Positions 47,040-60,299 are shown, counted from the first letter of the stretch. The stretch: DNA of 64,000 nucleotides from Paratinospora sagittata (GCA_035771175.1 CM069598.1:3129931-3193930); one strand, 5' to 3'. Made by a program: numbers and translations. Notes: a model not told the origin generated them from the letters alone.

Positions 47040-49070
47040 AACTGAAGACATTGTTCTTCTTGAGCTACTGCCGGAGTTGCTATCCAAACTTGTCAAGTCT
47101 TCACCACCACAGCTCCACCAAACAGTTACATCTACTTATATATATGGAGTAAATATATATATTGATATGCATATTGTAATATATTATTTTTTTCTGAAGC
47201 TTTGGAATATGACATCTAACTTTACATGTTTCTTTGAGTTCACGAAAACCTCAAACAGCTAAGAGGATTCTCTTATCATTTTTACATGACCAGTTTTACC
47301 CTCTCATTCTGATACAAATGCTACAATTATAATAGAGGTGCTTCTAGTTATAAAAAGAAAAGGTAAGGATTCTTTTGGTCTTGTTAAAAGGAGGGAATGG
47401 TTTTTTTTTTTTTTTTTAAATAAAACAAACGAGGGAATGCTGAAGGCATCAAATCTTAGCCTCTTCATGAAGAAAACTCTAAACCAAGAACATAAAATAA
47501 AGAGCAAAGCCAATATATATTCCCAAACAGATCATCCACTGTTCAGCTTCCTATCTAAATGTGCAAGCACGTATTCTTACTTAATGCCGTGACCGATGGA
47601 AGGGCTGACTTTCCCAACATCTCACTGACCAAGATGCCTAGCCACTTAGGGGGCAAGAGGTTATGCCACAAAAAATTTTAATTAACTTTGCATCAAAATC
47701 CAACAATTATTTGTCTTTAGCCTTTGGAATAAATGAGCAAGAGCACCTCAACTAATCCCTTGAGAAGCAAGTACATGTTCATTTTAAAAATCACTAAACT
47801 CAAAAGCTATAACTGATAGATAAAAGCTTAACAATACATATCAAGCTATTATTAACACTCTTCCAGAATGTAGTCTCATCTTCGTGCTTACAAAATCCAA
47901 GCTCTAATATTATGTTATAAATCACTAAATCCAAAAGCTAAAACTGATAAAAGAGGGTCAATCAAACAATGCATAAGAAGCTAATATTAACAATCCCAAA
48001 TCTCGGCTAAAAAGGGGTGAGATTTGAACTTAAAAACTCTCATTTCCTGATCATCTCACCAATCCCATTTTGGTCGAATAATCTTTGCTGTAATACCCTA
48101 TAGAATCTTGATTTTAAAAATGATAACTCCCTTTTAGCATTATTTTGCAATCAAGAGGTTCAAATGAGTTTTTTTTGTTTTACATACTTTCGAAATTTTG
48201 TAGCTTTTCCATACCTATTTTTTTTCTTTTTTTTCCTTGCCTTAGAATGCTGTTAAAAGGTGCAATGTTTCTGTTCTTGCCAGTGCTATTTTGGCAAAAA
48301 TGGTGAAGAAAGAACAATGTAAGTTTGAGAAATGACAGATCTATTTACTTACACGGTTATACCAAAAAATATGATACACATTCAATTACAATTGAAGCTA
48401 ACAAAAAGTTATGAGATCAGAAACTTATTGGAATATTACAGAGACAGATTAAAAAATCTGTGTAACTTTTAGAGAAGTAAAACTCTTGAAGCTAACTTTT
48501 AGAGACTTTACTAATCAACTCCTCTATAAAGAAGCATCTCAATCAAATATCAAAATGTATGTAATAAATCATATAGCCATTGTTATCTACCGGAGCTGTA
48601 CAACGATGATGGTTTGATGCTTGCCACCCAACCTCTTTATCACCCTTTGCAGCATTCAAGACTTGGAAGTGTTCCTTCTTTGTGGTCATGAAAGATTATT
48701 GTATTGTCACTTCATGGGACCAACAGACCCTGAAAAACATATGTTCAGTCCAAGAGTTAGATGATTATTTCATCTTCTATAAATCTTGCATTATCAATTG
48801 ATAACAAAGTTCCAATGCATTTCTACATTTTTATTTGCAAACAAAGGAATGAAACAAAGAACTGCAAAAAATAAATAAATATCGATAGTGGTACAGGAAA
48901 TTACCAAGTAAGGGACGACCACAAGAGTGTGATGGGCTGCCGATAGTCCTGACTTGGGGCAAAAAGAGATTTTCGATTTTTGCAGCTCTTGGACCCAATG
49001 GAGCAGTTACCTGACATGCTGGCATTTGGACCCAATGGAGCAGTTACAAAATCACATACCACCAAAGCCA
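47040..49070. other. Intergenic and 3' flank of the AHK2-like gene
   Basis: AT-rich with no recognised gene. At 48989-49047 a 22-base segment (ttggacccaatggagcagtt...) occurs twice, 37 bases apart, just past the AHK2 stop codon. Confidence 0.45.
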
Positions 49071-52000
49071 TCAGTTAGACTCGAAGAAATGCATTACGGC
49101 TGAGTAAAGTTGGTCTTCTTCAAACGGCTTCGACACATAACCATCCATCCCACTTTGAGTACACTTTTCATGTCTCGCCTGGACTACATCGGCCGTCATG
49201 GCAAGTATTGGAGTATGCCAGTGTTTCACATTTGAAACCATCTTGTCTGAAGCTTCCCCAGATTTAATCTGTTCATTATACTCATTCTCCAAACACCGAA
49301 TTTTTCTCGTAGCTTCAAATCTGAAGAATTGATGGAAGAAAGTTCTTAAATGCCTATCCACAAACAACAAACCCTTCCACGACCCAAAAAAAAAGGAAAA
49401 AAGAAAAGAAAGTAGCTTCTTGCATTAATGATGCAGAAACAATCGCTAACGGCAGGTTGGCCCGGTGGTCAAGCCTTGAGGTTTATTTCACGGGGTTGAG
49501 GGTTCGAGTCATGGCATGGCTAGGAGATTAATAAATATGTTTGTGGGGCACTCTACCGAACTAAAGGCTTCCATGGCGTAAGTCCCTTAGGGAAGGAAGT
49601 ATCGCACCTAAACCCACGAGACAGATTTACAAACTTGACTGACTGCGGGCCTTGGGGGCGGGACCATTCTCGTCAATCCGTTGGTATGAGGATTAGTGGG
49701 TTCCTAAGGGTCCCGACACCTCACAGGTGGGATTAACGGGCTTATGGGCACGTTGTTTCTAGTAAAAAAAAAAAGGATGATGCAGAAACAATCCATCCAT
49801 CAAGTTACAAGTTAATTTGAAAAAAAACTAATTTAAATAAAAAAAAAGAAAAAGAAAAAAAAAAGTGGCTTCATGCAATTGATAATGGAAAAGGGCGAGA
49901 AAAATCTATCCATCAAGTTAACGTGGAAAATACTGATAACTTGGTGAAACGAAGAGTTGTCACCATGTGGTCTGGTCACGGGTTTAAGTCATAGAAACAG
50001 CCTCCTACGATGCAGGGTAAGGCTGGATGAAATAGACCTAAAGTGATCCAACCCTTCTCAAGACCCTGCATAGACGGGACTTTCATGAACCAAACTTTCC
50101 TTTTATTAAAACACACACACACACACACACACACAAAAAAAACGAATATAACCTAATATAGAAACAAGCAAGGTAGTTAATTTACCCATCCATCTCTGGC
50201 ATCTGGAGATCCATGAAACAAGCATCATAACTGTGAGGTGGCTGCAGCATTGACAAAGCTGCCTTCCCGCTCTCAACACAAGTAACTTGGGCTCCATACT
50301 TTTTCAGTGCACCAGCTGCCACCCTACGATTAACCGCATTGTCATCCACAACCAAGATACGCTTTCCATTTAAGAGACCCTGAAGGTATGATGGTTTCCT
50401 TCTATCCTGCTGCTTCTTGGTTCCTCCACTAAGGGCCTGCTGGAAGCAGGTAACCAACATACTTAATCGAAGGGGTTTCACTATTACATCATCTACAAAA
50501 CCAGCTAATTTAAACTCGTCAAGGCCATTAGATTTTGAGGTAGCCAAGAGAAATATCTTTGGCCACTTTTCAGATGGTTTATCTTTCACATTTTGGCGGA
50601 GCTCTCTTAACAATTGCGGAAGGACGAGTATCGTTTCATCATCCCAACCATCATAGTCAATAAGCATCATGTCTAGACGTGTTTTTGCACTGGAAAATGA
50701 TAACAAACCATGTATCAGACAGGATAAAATAAAATTTTTAAAAAAAAACTCAGCAAATAAAGATATTAATGCACTTTTTCAATCATAAATAAGTTTTGCA
50801 TACAATAATAATAATAATAATAATAAATAAAATAAACCTTACCTCACACTGCAACCATTTGGTCTATAAGAACATGCAGATTTCAGATTGGTGGCAATAT
50901 CCACAGAGATTCCAAGTCTGTCGAGATGATACCTCGTAACCTCAGCACGTATACTTTTCCCGTCAACCACTAAACCTCTCATACCCTGAAACTCTGAGAT
51001 AGCTGATTCAATTTGATGCTGCTTTGTGTCCAAAGAGTTTGTTTGCCCTTTTGTAAAAGCCACGGTAAATGAAAAGGTACTACCAGTCCCCGGCTCACTC
51101 ACAAATCCAATTTCCCCATCCATCATGCCCACCAAACATTTGCTAATACTCAAGCCAATACCAGTACCTCCATAAGTTCGTGAAGTGGAACTGTCAGCCT
51201 GCATGAAAGGCATGAAGATGTGACTCTGTGCTTCTCGTGGTATTCCCACACCAGTGTCCTCAACTGTTACTAGCAATCTAATCAGTTTATTATCTTCTTC
51301 GCCAGGACATCCACTGCTTAATATCTTAAATTTTTCCCAGCTCTTCCATCTATCAACCACTGGAAACCCACTTAATGTGTTGTAAGGTGTGCCTACTCCA
51401 TTTTTAACTAGTTCGATATGTTTATTAAGTGCATCATCCTTCTTTCCCAGTGGGCTCATCACTTCATCTGCTAGATGAACCGACACGAATATATGACCTT
51501 CCTCAGTGAACTGCAATTTCAACATAAAACAAGTAAGAGAGCTAAAAGCAACAAGGAAAAAATTGTTTTGGTGAAGTCGGGGACAGCTCACAATGAAAAG
51601 ATAAATATATGGGGACCATGATTCATGAAACAATTTTTTTTTATTCTTACTATTGTTACGAAATCATCATAGGATTATAACTTTATTATCATCTCATATG
51701 CATTACATTTCAGGACCATGCACTAACCTATAAACATCCAAAAGAATGTTGCTAATTGGGAAGTTGGGAATTACTCCTCCATTTCAATTTTCCCAACATT
51801 TTATGATTGGTACAAAGGCAGGGTAAATGGATTCATTTAGTCCTGCCTTTGCCTTGTACAAATTGTTATTAAAAAAAAATGATAAAGTAGTAAAAAATAT
51901 AACCTACCTTGAATGAGTTTCCAACAAGATTTGTGATTATCTGCCTGAACCGTACAGGATCCCCAATGACCATATCAGGCACCCGATCCGATATGTAAAC

Positions 52001-55000
52001 AGACAACTATTATCACCCAGAATGACCAGCAAGAAATTGTGTGAGACAACATACAAGTAATACGAACATTTACAATAATAAGAAGCCGAGATCACAATCA
52101 CATAAAGAGGTCAATAAAGAACTTATATTCTACCTCAATGCCTTTATCACGTGATTTGCCAGAGAAAAGGGATAACACATTATCAAGAATAGCACGGAGA
52201 TCAAATTGAAATGCCTCAAGTTCAAGTCTGCCTGATTCTATTTTAGCTTGATCAAGAACCTGATTTATTAGTGAAATCAGATCCTTTCCACTAGCATGAG
52301 CAGTCTCGGCATAATCCCGTTGATTTTCATCAAGCTCTGTGTCCATCAACATCTGTAGCATACCTGAAAAGATTAAGACATTTTGTGTCAAATAAAAAAC
52401 ATAACTTCATGCTATGAAAGCCAAAAGTGTTGTATAAGTGAAAAAGCCTCACAAACCTAAAACACCATTCATTGGAGTCCTTATCTCATGGGAAACTGTG
52501 GCCAGGAACTACAAAAAAGAAAACACAGCTCAGATCAACAGCACTACAAGAGGAAATTTTAACAATATATGTAGGGCACAAAACAAAAGCAGCATCCAAC
52601 CAATCAAGACTTGAATAAAGGATTAGGTAGAAAAACTTATGAAACATTTTTTTTTCACAAATAAATGGATATCTGCATTAAATTAAACCCAAAAATCAAG
52701 TTCAAAATAATTACATAGAAGTTACCCCAATTTCTATTCTATAAAAATAATACAATAGCAGGAAAAACAAACCTGTGACTTAGCCACATCAGCAACTTCT
52801 GCTCGTACTTTTAGCTCCATCATCTCACGATAGTCACCCTCAACCTTTGCAATTCGGTTTATGGCTGCATGGAAGATATGCGCTAAAAGCAATGTGATAA
52901 CTAGGACACCAGTAGAAGCCATTATTGCTGTCCAAGGTGGGGGAGATTTTTGCTTAAATCTGCAATAACAATAAAACAACTCCAACTCAACCATCATTTA
53001 TGGATATCCCAAATTGATCTCTGAAACATAACTTTCTAGATATCAAAGAAAAATAAATAAATAAAACTAACCTGCAGTGCATCTCATGCCTTCGAAATGG
53101 ATCCCCAAAATCAAGATTGCTAATGTGCAACAGATCTGTGTCTGTAACATTAGGACCATACATGCTAATGGGAGCAGATCTATTAGTTGTGTCGTAGACA
53201 TTCACTACAATTGTCTGTTTGCTGGCAAGTTGGTGCAAAAGCTTCTCCACCAGCAATGGGAAATCATAGGATGCACCAAGATACCTGCTCAAGAGATGAA
53301 TTCCATACAATAATCAAATCTCAATCTTTCCACTGATAAGAGCAATTACCACCATAAAAACTGATTAGCAAAGAACAATGAGTTACCCTTCAGTCGCTTC
53401 AATACGTTGTTGTGGTGTAGCATCTGGTGGAAGTTCAGTGTTGTATATAGCAAATGTCAGAACCACACCCAAGTGATTGGACTTTAATAGCTTGAAAGGA
53501 GAGGTTAGGACACCCTTCCCAGATGCCCTTGCTCGCAAGATGTTCGCACGGTCTTCCTACTCAGTAACAAAATTTATAATCAGTAATCTTGCTTTCATGA
53601 AGGATATAGCATAGTGAAGAAATGATATTGTTATTTTCTAGAACAGTTTGGTGAACACATCATGGGTTTCTTAACTTTTCTCTCTCTTTTTTGTTTTTGA
53701 TAAACGAATGGCCCCAATCATCTTTTTCGCCCAACACTTTTGTGCCCGTTTCTGAATAGGTTAAATCGGTCATAATGGATCTCAAGTTCTCTACATATTA
53801 GCATTAGATACAATTACATGAGGAACATGACGCATCCATGTTTGATTTCCCCATAAACATCCACGTCCTTATTACACAAGTAAAACAGAGTGCATTCACC
53901 CAAAAAAAATCACAAATTAAAAATGAAAGGGTACTCAAGAATGCATACCTTTCCAGACATCATATCAATGGAGACGATGTGGGAAACAGTTTCTTGAGAA
54001 AATATAACAGGTGCATATTCTTCTTCGACGGGTGAAGGATCCAGCTCCTCGGGAGTGTAATCTCGAACTGAAGACTGGTCCTCTTTTTCCATTTTCTTTA
54101 TAACCCATCCATGCAGCTTCTCAAATTGCTCTCTCTCAGAGTGCGTAACTTTTAAAGCATAAGCAACACCACTAGTTAGAGGCCTTTCGAAAGCTGTTCT
54201 TTCCGTGTACTCTGCAAATGTTTTCTGTGGAAAAGAGAAATCAATTAAGTTAATATCCAAGGAAATAAGGCATGAAATTATCAAAATCCGATGCCCGTAA
54301 CAAAAATGAAATACAAAAGAAAGAGGCAAACCTGATCTATGGCAGAAGGTTGCTTTCCATGATGAAAGGTTGAGACAAGAATGGCTAAAGCATGGACATG
54401 ATTCATGCTTACATTAAATTGATCTTGCAACATTCTGGCACGCTCATCACACATGTTGGCAAGCATCTTCTTCCTCCACAAGACCATATTCTTGTTCATA
54501 AACCAAAATAACCAAAATGAGCCAGTCACCCCCAACACAAGAAACAGAATCAGCAACTTCTTCCTCCACTTCCCACCACCTCTAGAACCTTGAGGCTGCT
54601 GTTGATGCTTCTGCAGCTGCTGTAATTGAGATTGTGGCTGCCCTTGATCTTGCTTCCGCTTCAGATTACTCCCAATTTTTTCTTGAAAACCCAAGATCTT
54701 CCAGCTCACCATGATACCAACAATGATGTACCAACATACCATGATAAAACTGATGAGAAAATTTTCGGGGCCTTCTTGTTTAGAGTCTTGAGGCACCCAT
54801 GTCTGCAAGATATTCTAGTAAAAATTAACCAAATAAAGTCACTTTTGCACCCTTTTTTTTTCTCATATTCCAACTTCATTCATAATTTTTTTTTTTGGAC
54901 ACAATAAAGCAAATTTGCAATTGCATTAGGTCTATGAACTCTAGTATGTTCAATTGTAATAATAGCAGTTTTATTAATCACCTCATGAAGAGGGCATCTC

Positions 55001-56903
55001 ATTACCAGTCTAGCACAAACCACATCTATGTTGAATTAGGAATAAATATGGTAAGTGTGCCTGAGGTCATCAAAGACTGAAATATTTTATTTCCACAAGT
55101 TCAAAATTTTGGTAAATTTTAGGAATATATTTATTTATACTACAGTTTGTAAACTAGGTCTAGATGATAGTTTTTTTAAGTGTGTGTGTCTGTGTGTGTA
55201 TTTTATCCAATATTCAGTGGTAGCTTCAGATGCATGTGTTGCAAGACAATGACTTTACATATCTCCTGTCCAAAAACAAAGACCCATACCCCAACGGGGG
55301 AACTAATTAAACTAAATAACAAGAAGCAATTATGAAAATATTGCCTTACCTTTCCATTGGTCTGATCATTAGACAAAGAAGACACAGCATTTTTAGCTAA
55401 AAGCACTGGAAAAAGGTCCTCCCCTGCAGAGGCCATGTCAAGCTTCTCAACAATGTAACCATGTTGAACTGGACACTGATCTTCAGCTTCTACACTATCC
55501 ATTACCCAACCATGCTGCTTTTCAAACTTCTCCCACTCCAAAGACAATGCTTCCAGAGAGGAGTCAACTGCATTATTTGGCAACATTTCAATTCCTGGTC
55601 TCTTCATAAATTTGAAGGTTACCTGCAAATAAGAGAACATTTTTCAGATAAATTACTGGTACAAGTTCAACACTACAGACGGTGTGTCTAGCTTCTCGTG
55701 AATGCAATTATTTAAACTGGCACATTGAGATGAAATGATCCAAGGCCACCATGGTCATCCTTAACTCCTTAATTTTCCTCATTATCAATAATAGGCAATA
55801 AACACAAAATATTGTTACATAATTTAAATGAATTCTTTCTTGTTAGGTGGGAATTAAATCAGTAATCTAGAAATTTCATCAAAAGGTTTCGTCAAGTTGA
55901 GCTATTGGTACAATCACTACCTTGCAGGTCATTATTACATTTGAATTAATATATATATATATATGAACAGCAGTTGATTAGTTACAAACCTGGAGCCCCT
56001 AGAACCAATCACATAAAATATTTTGAGAATAGCTGTACTGGTCATAAAAATAATAATAACTTCATAAGGCATTTTCAGCAAAAGGAACATTTTACAGGGA
56101 AAAAAATGTGGTTTCCCCTCTATTTCTCCAGCAATTCTTTTTTTTTTCTTTCTTTTTTTTCTTTTTTTTAACTGTGAAATTCACAACCTCTTCTATGCCT
56201 TCAATACAGATGAAAATGACCCAATAGCACAAATCCATGTAAAACTCTTAATTCCAACTCAAGCTAAAAATACAGGAAAAAAAATAATCAAAATTTAAAC
56301 CCAAATGAAAGCAGCGGAAACACCACTATTTTGACTCAATTTTGATAACCCACTTCAATCCAAGATTACACTTCTTTCTAGCATTTCCAAGGTGCCCTTC
56401 TCATCAGATTTCACTCTTGCCAATTTTGTTAGTTCACAGTAACTAAGGAAATTCAAATTGATCAACAGTTACAACCATAGACCAAAGATGCAAACTAAAA
56501 CAAAAAGTACCTGATCTGAGTCTAGCAGAGGAGAAGAGGCATAAAAGTGGCTCTTTGAGAGATTGAAACGCTCTTGCAAAATTCGAGCATTCTTTTCCCA
56601 AAAGTCTGAAATCTCATCCACCCTCCTTTTAACTCCATTGTCATTCAAACCAAACAAAACCCATAAACAAAACCCAGTAATAACACCCAAAACCCAAAGA
56701 ATCAGAACTTTTCTCTTCCACTTCCACCCACCTCTACCTTCCTGTAACTGCTGCGCCTTCCTATGCTTCATATTGCAAGATAACTTGCTTTGAAAACCTG
56801 TAACTTTGCAATGAAGAGCCATTCTAACCAAAACCCACCGACATATCTTCAAGAACAGCCTAGGAAGCTTCAGAAAAACCCCAGCAATAGCAGAAAAACT
56901 CAT
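49071..56903 (-). CDS. AHK2: Cytokinin receptor, CHASE-domain hybrid histidine kinase (AHK2 type), 1261 aa
   Basis: A membrane sensor that binds cytokinin outside the cytosol and phosphorylates HPt proteins. Thirteen minus-strand exons: 56511-56903, 55350-55622, 54332-54802, 53949-54224, 53387-53556, 53072-53284, 52773-52959, 52457-52508, 52134-52363, 51908-52006, 50843-51510, 50186-50689 and 49071-49320 (3786 bases, one frame). Order: two N-terminal anchor modules, CHASE (about 365-590; [20 protein letters not shown]), TM (about 605-625), H box [10 protein letters not shown] (His668), N box [12 protein letters not shown] lid VEDTGVGIP and [11 protein letters not shown], a degenerate receiver, and a C-terminal receiver with DD 1126-1127, phospho-Asp1171 ([12 protein letters not shown]) and Lys1243. 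All catalytic residues are present. ATG 56903 was chosen over a GTG further up. AHK2 rather than AHK3/4 is judged from the long N-terminus and exon 3 similarity. Confidence 0.94.
49445..49776 (+). mobile_element. SINE in AHK2 intron 12 (fourth family)
   Basis: The A-box-like 'tggcccggtggtcaagcc', the B box 'gggttcgagtcatg', and an end in 'gtttctagt' plus A11 are seen. A perfect 17-base target duplication, atgatgcagaaacaatc, flanks it (49428-49444 and 49777-49793). It is antisense to the host gene. Confidence 0.88.
49930..50097 (+). mobile_element. Au-like SINE in AHK2 intron 12
   Basis: The segment has 'gttgtcaccatgtggtctgg', the B box 'tcacgggtttaagtcat', 'gaaacagcctcctacgatgc', 'agggtaaggctg' and 'ccctgcatagacggga'. 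This matches, as I recall it, the consensus of the widespread plant Au SINE. The B box is mutated (ttta for ttcg), so it is probably inactive. Alignment to a repeat library would settle it. Confidence 0.72.
50112..50135. repeat. (CA)n microsatellite
   Basis: About twelve CA units in AHK2 intron 12, just after the Au-like SINE. Confidence 0.9.
50806..50829. repeat. (AAT)n microsatellite
   Basis: About seven AAT/ATA units in the AHK2 intron between exons 11 and 12. Confidence 0.85.
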
Positions 56904-57960
56904 CAAAACAAGAGCTTTTCCAGAAACCCACTTGCAAAATTCACACCTTTTACACACAAGATTGCTTATGACAACACACCTTTAAACTTTCATATTTTTT
57001 CCCAACTTACTCTGACTCCCTAAACAAACCCATCAAACCATAACCTTATGTGGAGAAAACAAATCATAAGTGACCTGCCAAGGACTTGAAGATCACAGTA
57101 GAGAAAATCTCAGCTTTTTTTCTATCTCCGTCATATATACATACACACCTCTCTTACTCTTAGTAAGCTCAGAAATTCATCAAGATCACACTTTTTTCAG
57201 GAACCCACTTGAGAAATGTTGCAAAGTAGAGAAATTGAATGAAACCCAGTCAGGATTTCTGCATACCCATATGGAATCAATGATCAGAGTGAGATTAAAG
57301 GAGCTGTTTCAATCCCTTTTCTTTTCTTTTCTTTTCTTTCTTTCTTTTTTTTTTTTCTTTTTCTCCTCTCTGTCTATCTCTCTCTTGCTTTCTCTACATC
57401 ACTCCAGTTTGGTTTCTCAAGCATATTTGTTGTTCAGGTTGGGCTACATCATTATCTCATCATCTGTTTTCCTAAGGTTTTTTTTTTTTTTTTGAAACCC
57501 TGTTTTCCTAAGGTTAACCAAAAGAAAATAAAATATCAATCTTTCTTTCAAGAACACCCAAAACTATAAAAAATAAAAAATAAAATCCAATTTTCAATTT
57601 TTAACCCTTTTCTTTTTTTTTCTTTCTTTCTTCTTTTTTTTTTTTTTTTTTTTTTTTTGAAGGTGCTTGGAGACACCCTTCACGTTTAAAGATGGGCTTT
57701 TCGTTTTCTCTCTGATTGCACAGAAATACGGAGAAAGAAGCACAGAGAACTGAAGACAGTTCAGAAAAGCAGAGGGCCAATACGGCGCACAATAAAACGC
57801 CAAAAGATCGCCAGTTGAACTGAAGTGAAGGGCCTCTCTCTAACGTGCGCTTTGAGTGCCATGCAAGAGAAAAGCTGGATAAGATAAATGGCAATACTGA
57901 TGATGTTGCATTACCCACCAAAAAGAAAAAAAAAAAAGAAAATTAAATGAATGAAGAGAG
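56904..57960. other. 5' flank and probable 5' leader of the AHK2-like gene
   Basis: It has pyrimidine-rich (plus strand) tracts at 57318-57375 and 57613-57660, so purine-rich in the sense of the gene. These are plausible leader or promoter-proximal sequence. Long apparent frames here are products of poly-T/poly-A. No other gene seen. Confidence 0.45.
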
Positions 57961-59211
57961 ATTATGTTAAAGTTATAATGGGACTGGTTAAAGATGCACT
58001 AATCTTCACTTTATATATATAATAATAATAAGATTAATATAACTATATATATGATTAGTTGAGTACAACTAAAGGCATTTTATTGTTAATTAAATTGTTA
58101 GGATTTTGAACATGCACTCATCATGGTTGGCCAACTTCATTACCACGGAATTACACGAAAAAATTGACTGTTCTTGATGATTCTACCCATAATCTCTATC
58201 ATGAAAATGTAATTGAAATGGGTTCCCAATCTTAGAACCATGTTAATTATGATAATTAGTGAACATCTTATTTTATATTTTTCTGAAAAATGTTTTACAT
58301 ATATTGATGCGAACATTTTTTTTTTTTTACGCTGGTACCTAACTTGCTTCTTCAAATATTTTAAAAACACGCGTATATTTTACTAAATCTTTAAATACTT
58401 ATACATTTTCAAAACATTCAAAAAAGATTAAGTGTCAGAGTTAAAAAATAACGTTAACACTCAACGTCCATATATAGCATTATTCTTAATATATTTACCC
58501 GGCCCTAATAACAGAAATAATAATGGTTTTAACGTTTATAGTACATTCATTTTGTTCTTATATTCTTACATAAGAAATCATAATGACTTCTTTTTTAAAA
58601 AAACTTTTTGTACAATAGTTTGTTTTCATAATGCTTCAAATAGTCTATAAGTTTTCTGGTCGAAACAAAAGCACATATATAATTGCTTTCTTTAATGATG
58701 GGTGACAGCTAAAACCTGAAAACGATTGGAAAAGGAAAGGATGGTTAATTTAATATACGAAATAATCCATCCATTAAGAAGAATATATTGTACTTAGCCA
58801 AGGTAAAATCTTGCAACATTAACGTGACCCCACAAATGTAGCGTGTATTAATTCATGCATGCAAGGGTATTAAATCCAGCAATTCTTTCGTAAGCTTTAG
58901 TGTTAATTATAAGAAATATGGGTCTATTCTTTTGACATTTACATCACTCATAATCAACTGATGTAATCATGTATATAATAAAATAAAATGTTTATATATT
59001 TGTTAATTGAGCTATATATAAAACATATTAGTACTCTACCAAATTTGACCCCCAAAGCCATGGCTCTTTTTTTTATATAAATAAAAGTATTATCTAAATC
59101 AATTATATATTTTTTAAAATTGTTTGGATCTCTTCCCTTTCCTACGAGAATAATAGTTCTTCCTATAGAAATTTAAATCTTTATGATTTTTTTTTTCTTT
59201 TTTTTTCACGC
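57961..59211. other. AT-rich intergenic DNA
   Basis: No gene. One copy of a recurring short motif (taagtgtcagagttaaaaaa, then 'gttaacactcaacg') lies at about 58425-58480. Confidence 0.5.
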
Positions 59212-59378
59212 TATGACCACAGCCAGAACGCGGGCGCACCCCCTCTAAAGCGCCAGCCAGTCAGTCATTATGGATTCATAATATTGTCACATCTCAGTAC
59301 ACAGCCCGCCACAGCGTCTAGTACTCCGAGATTATTTGTCAATACTATTCATTTATGAATAGTAAAGGGCATCTCTCA
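59212..59378. mobile_element. Truncated relative of the 11152-11484 MITE
   Basis: It shares 'gggcgcaccccctc', 'ccattatgaattcataatat' (with one change), 'gagatcatttgtc' and the inner inverted 'ctattcat ... atgaatag' with the left part of the MITE at 11152, in the same order. The right terminal repeat is missing. Confidence 0.7.
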
Positions 59379-59448
59379 AGTTCGAACTTGCAACCTATTC
59401 CTCATAAGGTTAGATTTTGCAACTTAAGTAGCCACTGAGCTGAGGTCT

Positions 59449-59583
59449 GAGGCATCGGTGGCACTCTCACTAATCCACACGACTACAAATATTTTAAGAC
59501 GTTTTTGTATGAGTGAAAAAACTCAAACTCGGGATCTATTTTATAATAGAAACTTATACTCCTCAACTTTGTCACTCGGCCAA
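59449..59583 (-). mobile_element. Partial tRNA-derived SINE
   Basis: On the minus strand the A box is 'ttggccgagtgacaaag', the B box is in 'cccgagtttgagtttt', and the body is 'tgtagtcgtgtggattag'. No target duplication was found. It is next to the MITE fragment, and a second tRNA-like head may lie at 59373-59440. Confidence 0.55.
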
Positions 59584-60299
59584 CCTAATATTGAGTCTTT
59601 ATAATCACTCAAGATTTAAATATTTTATGATGATACACAAGAATTAACATATTCAGAAAAAAAAAGTGGCAAATCTCATAAATTATCTTATAGGGACCTC
59701 CAATATGATAGAGTTGTATCATATATTATAAGCTGTAATGTTTCCTTATCCTTTTAGTTCGTTTAATTAAAATTTTCATTATAGTACCAGCCCTATGCTT
59801 GATCTCACCGGTTATATGTGATCAAGGAAATAAATTTTAGATTGATGGAAAACATAGTTAATGGTTATTGAAGTTGATTTTCCATTAATCAAAACATTAA
59901 ACTCGTCAATTTTGTAGTAGCTTACCTACCAAGGATTGAATAATGTTAATTAATATGCATGAAAGAGTCAATATATACACAAGATCATTTAAATAATAGA
60001 GATAGTGTAATACGGCAACTCAATAATTCAAATATTTGACCAAGTCAACTTGATCGTGTGCCTTTTGCAATTTATATTATATTCACACATAGAAATTTTT
60101 TTTTTTTTTTTTTCTAAATGAAATAAAAAGTTTGATACCAACACCACGTCATGGATTAAACATATGTATTTTATTTAATTTTACAAAGTTCAAAATATTG
60201 ACTTTAAAATAATCCATACAGTTAAAAGTCAATGAAATTAATGTGGGTCCACCTCATCTCATGACACATACATATAATACCCCTAGCACCACTGGATAA
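59584..60299. other. AT-rich intergenic DNA
   Basis: No gene or element recognised. Confidence 0.5.

Noticed and set aside
53949..56903. Two separate genes or a pseudogene copy beside AHK2
   Set aside because: Exons 1-2 and 3-13 join in phase 0 with good splice sites and without stops, and AHK2-type receptors are known to have a long N-terminus.
57070..57921. Open frames rich in Phe/Lys
   Set aside because: Products of poly-T and poly-A tracts in the AHK2 5' flank.
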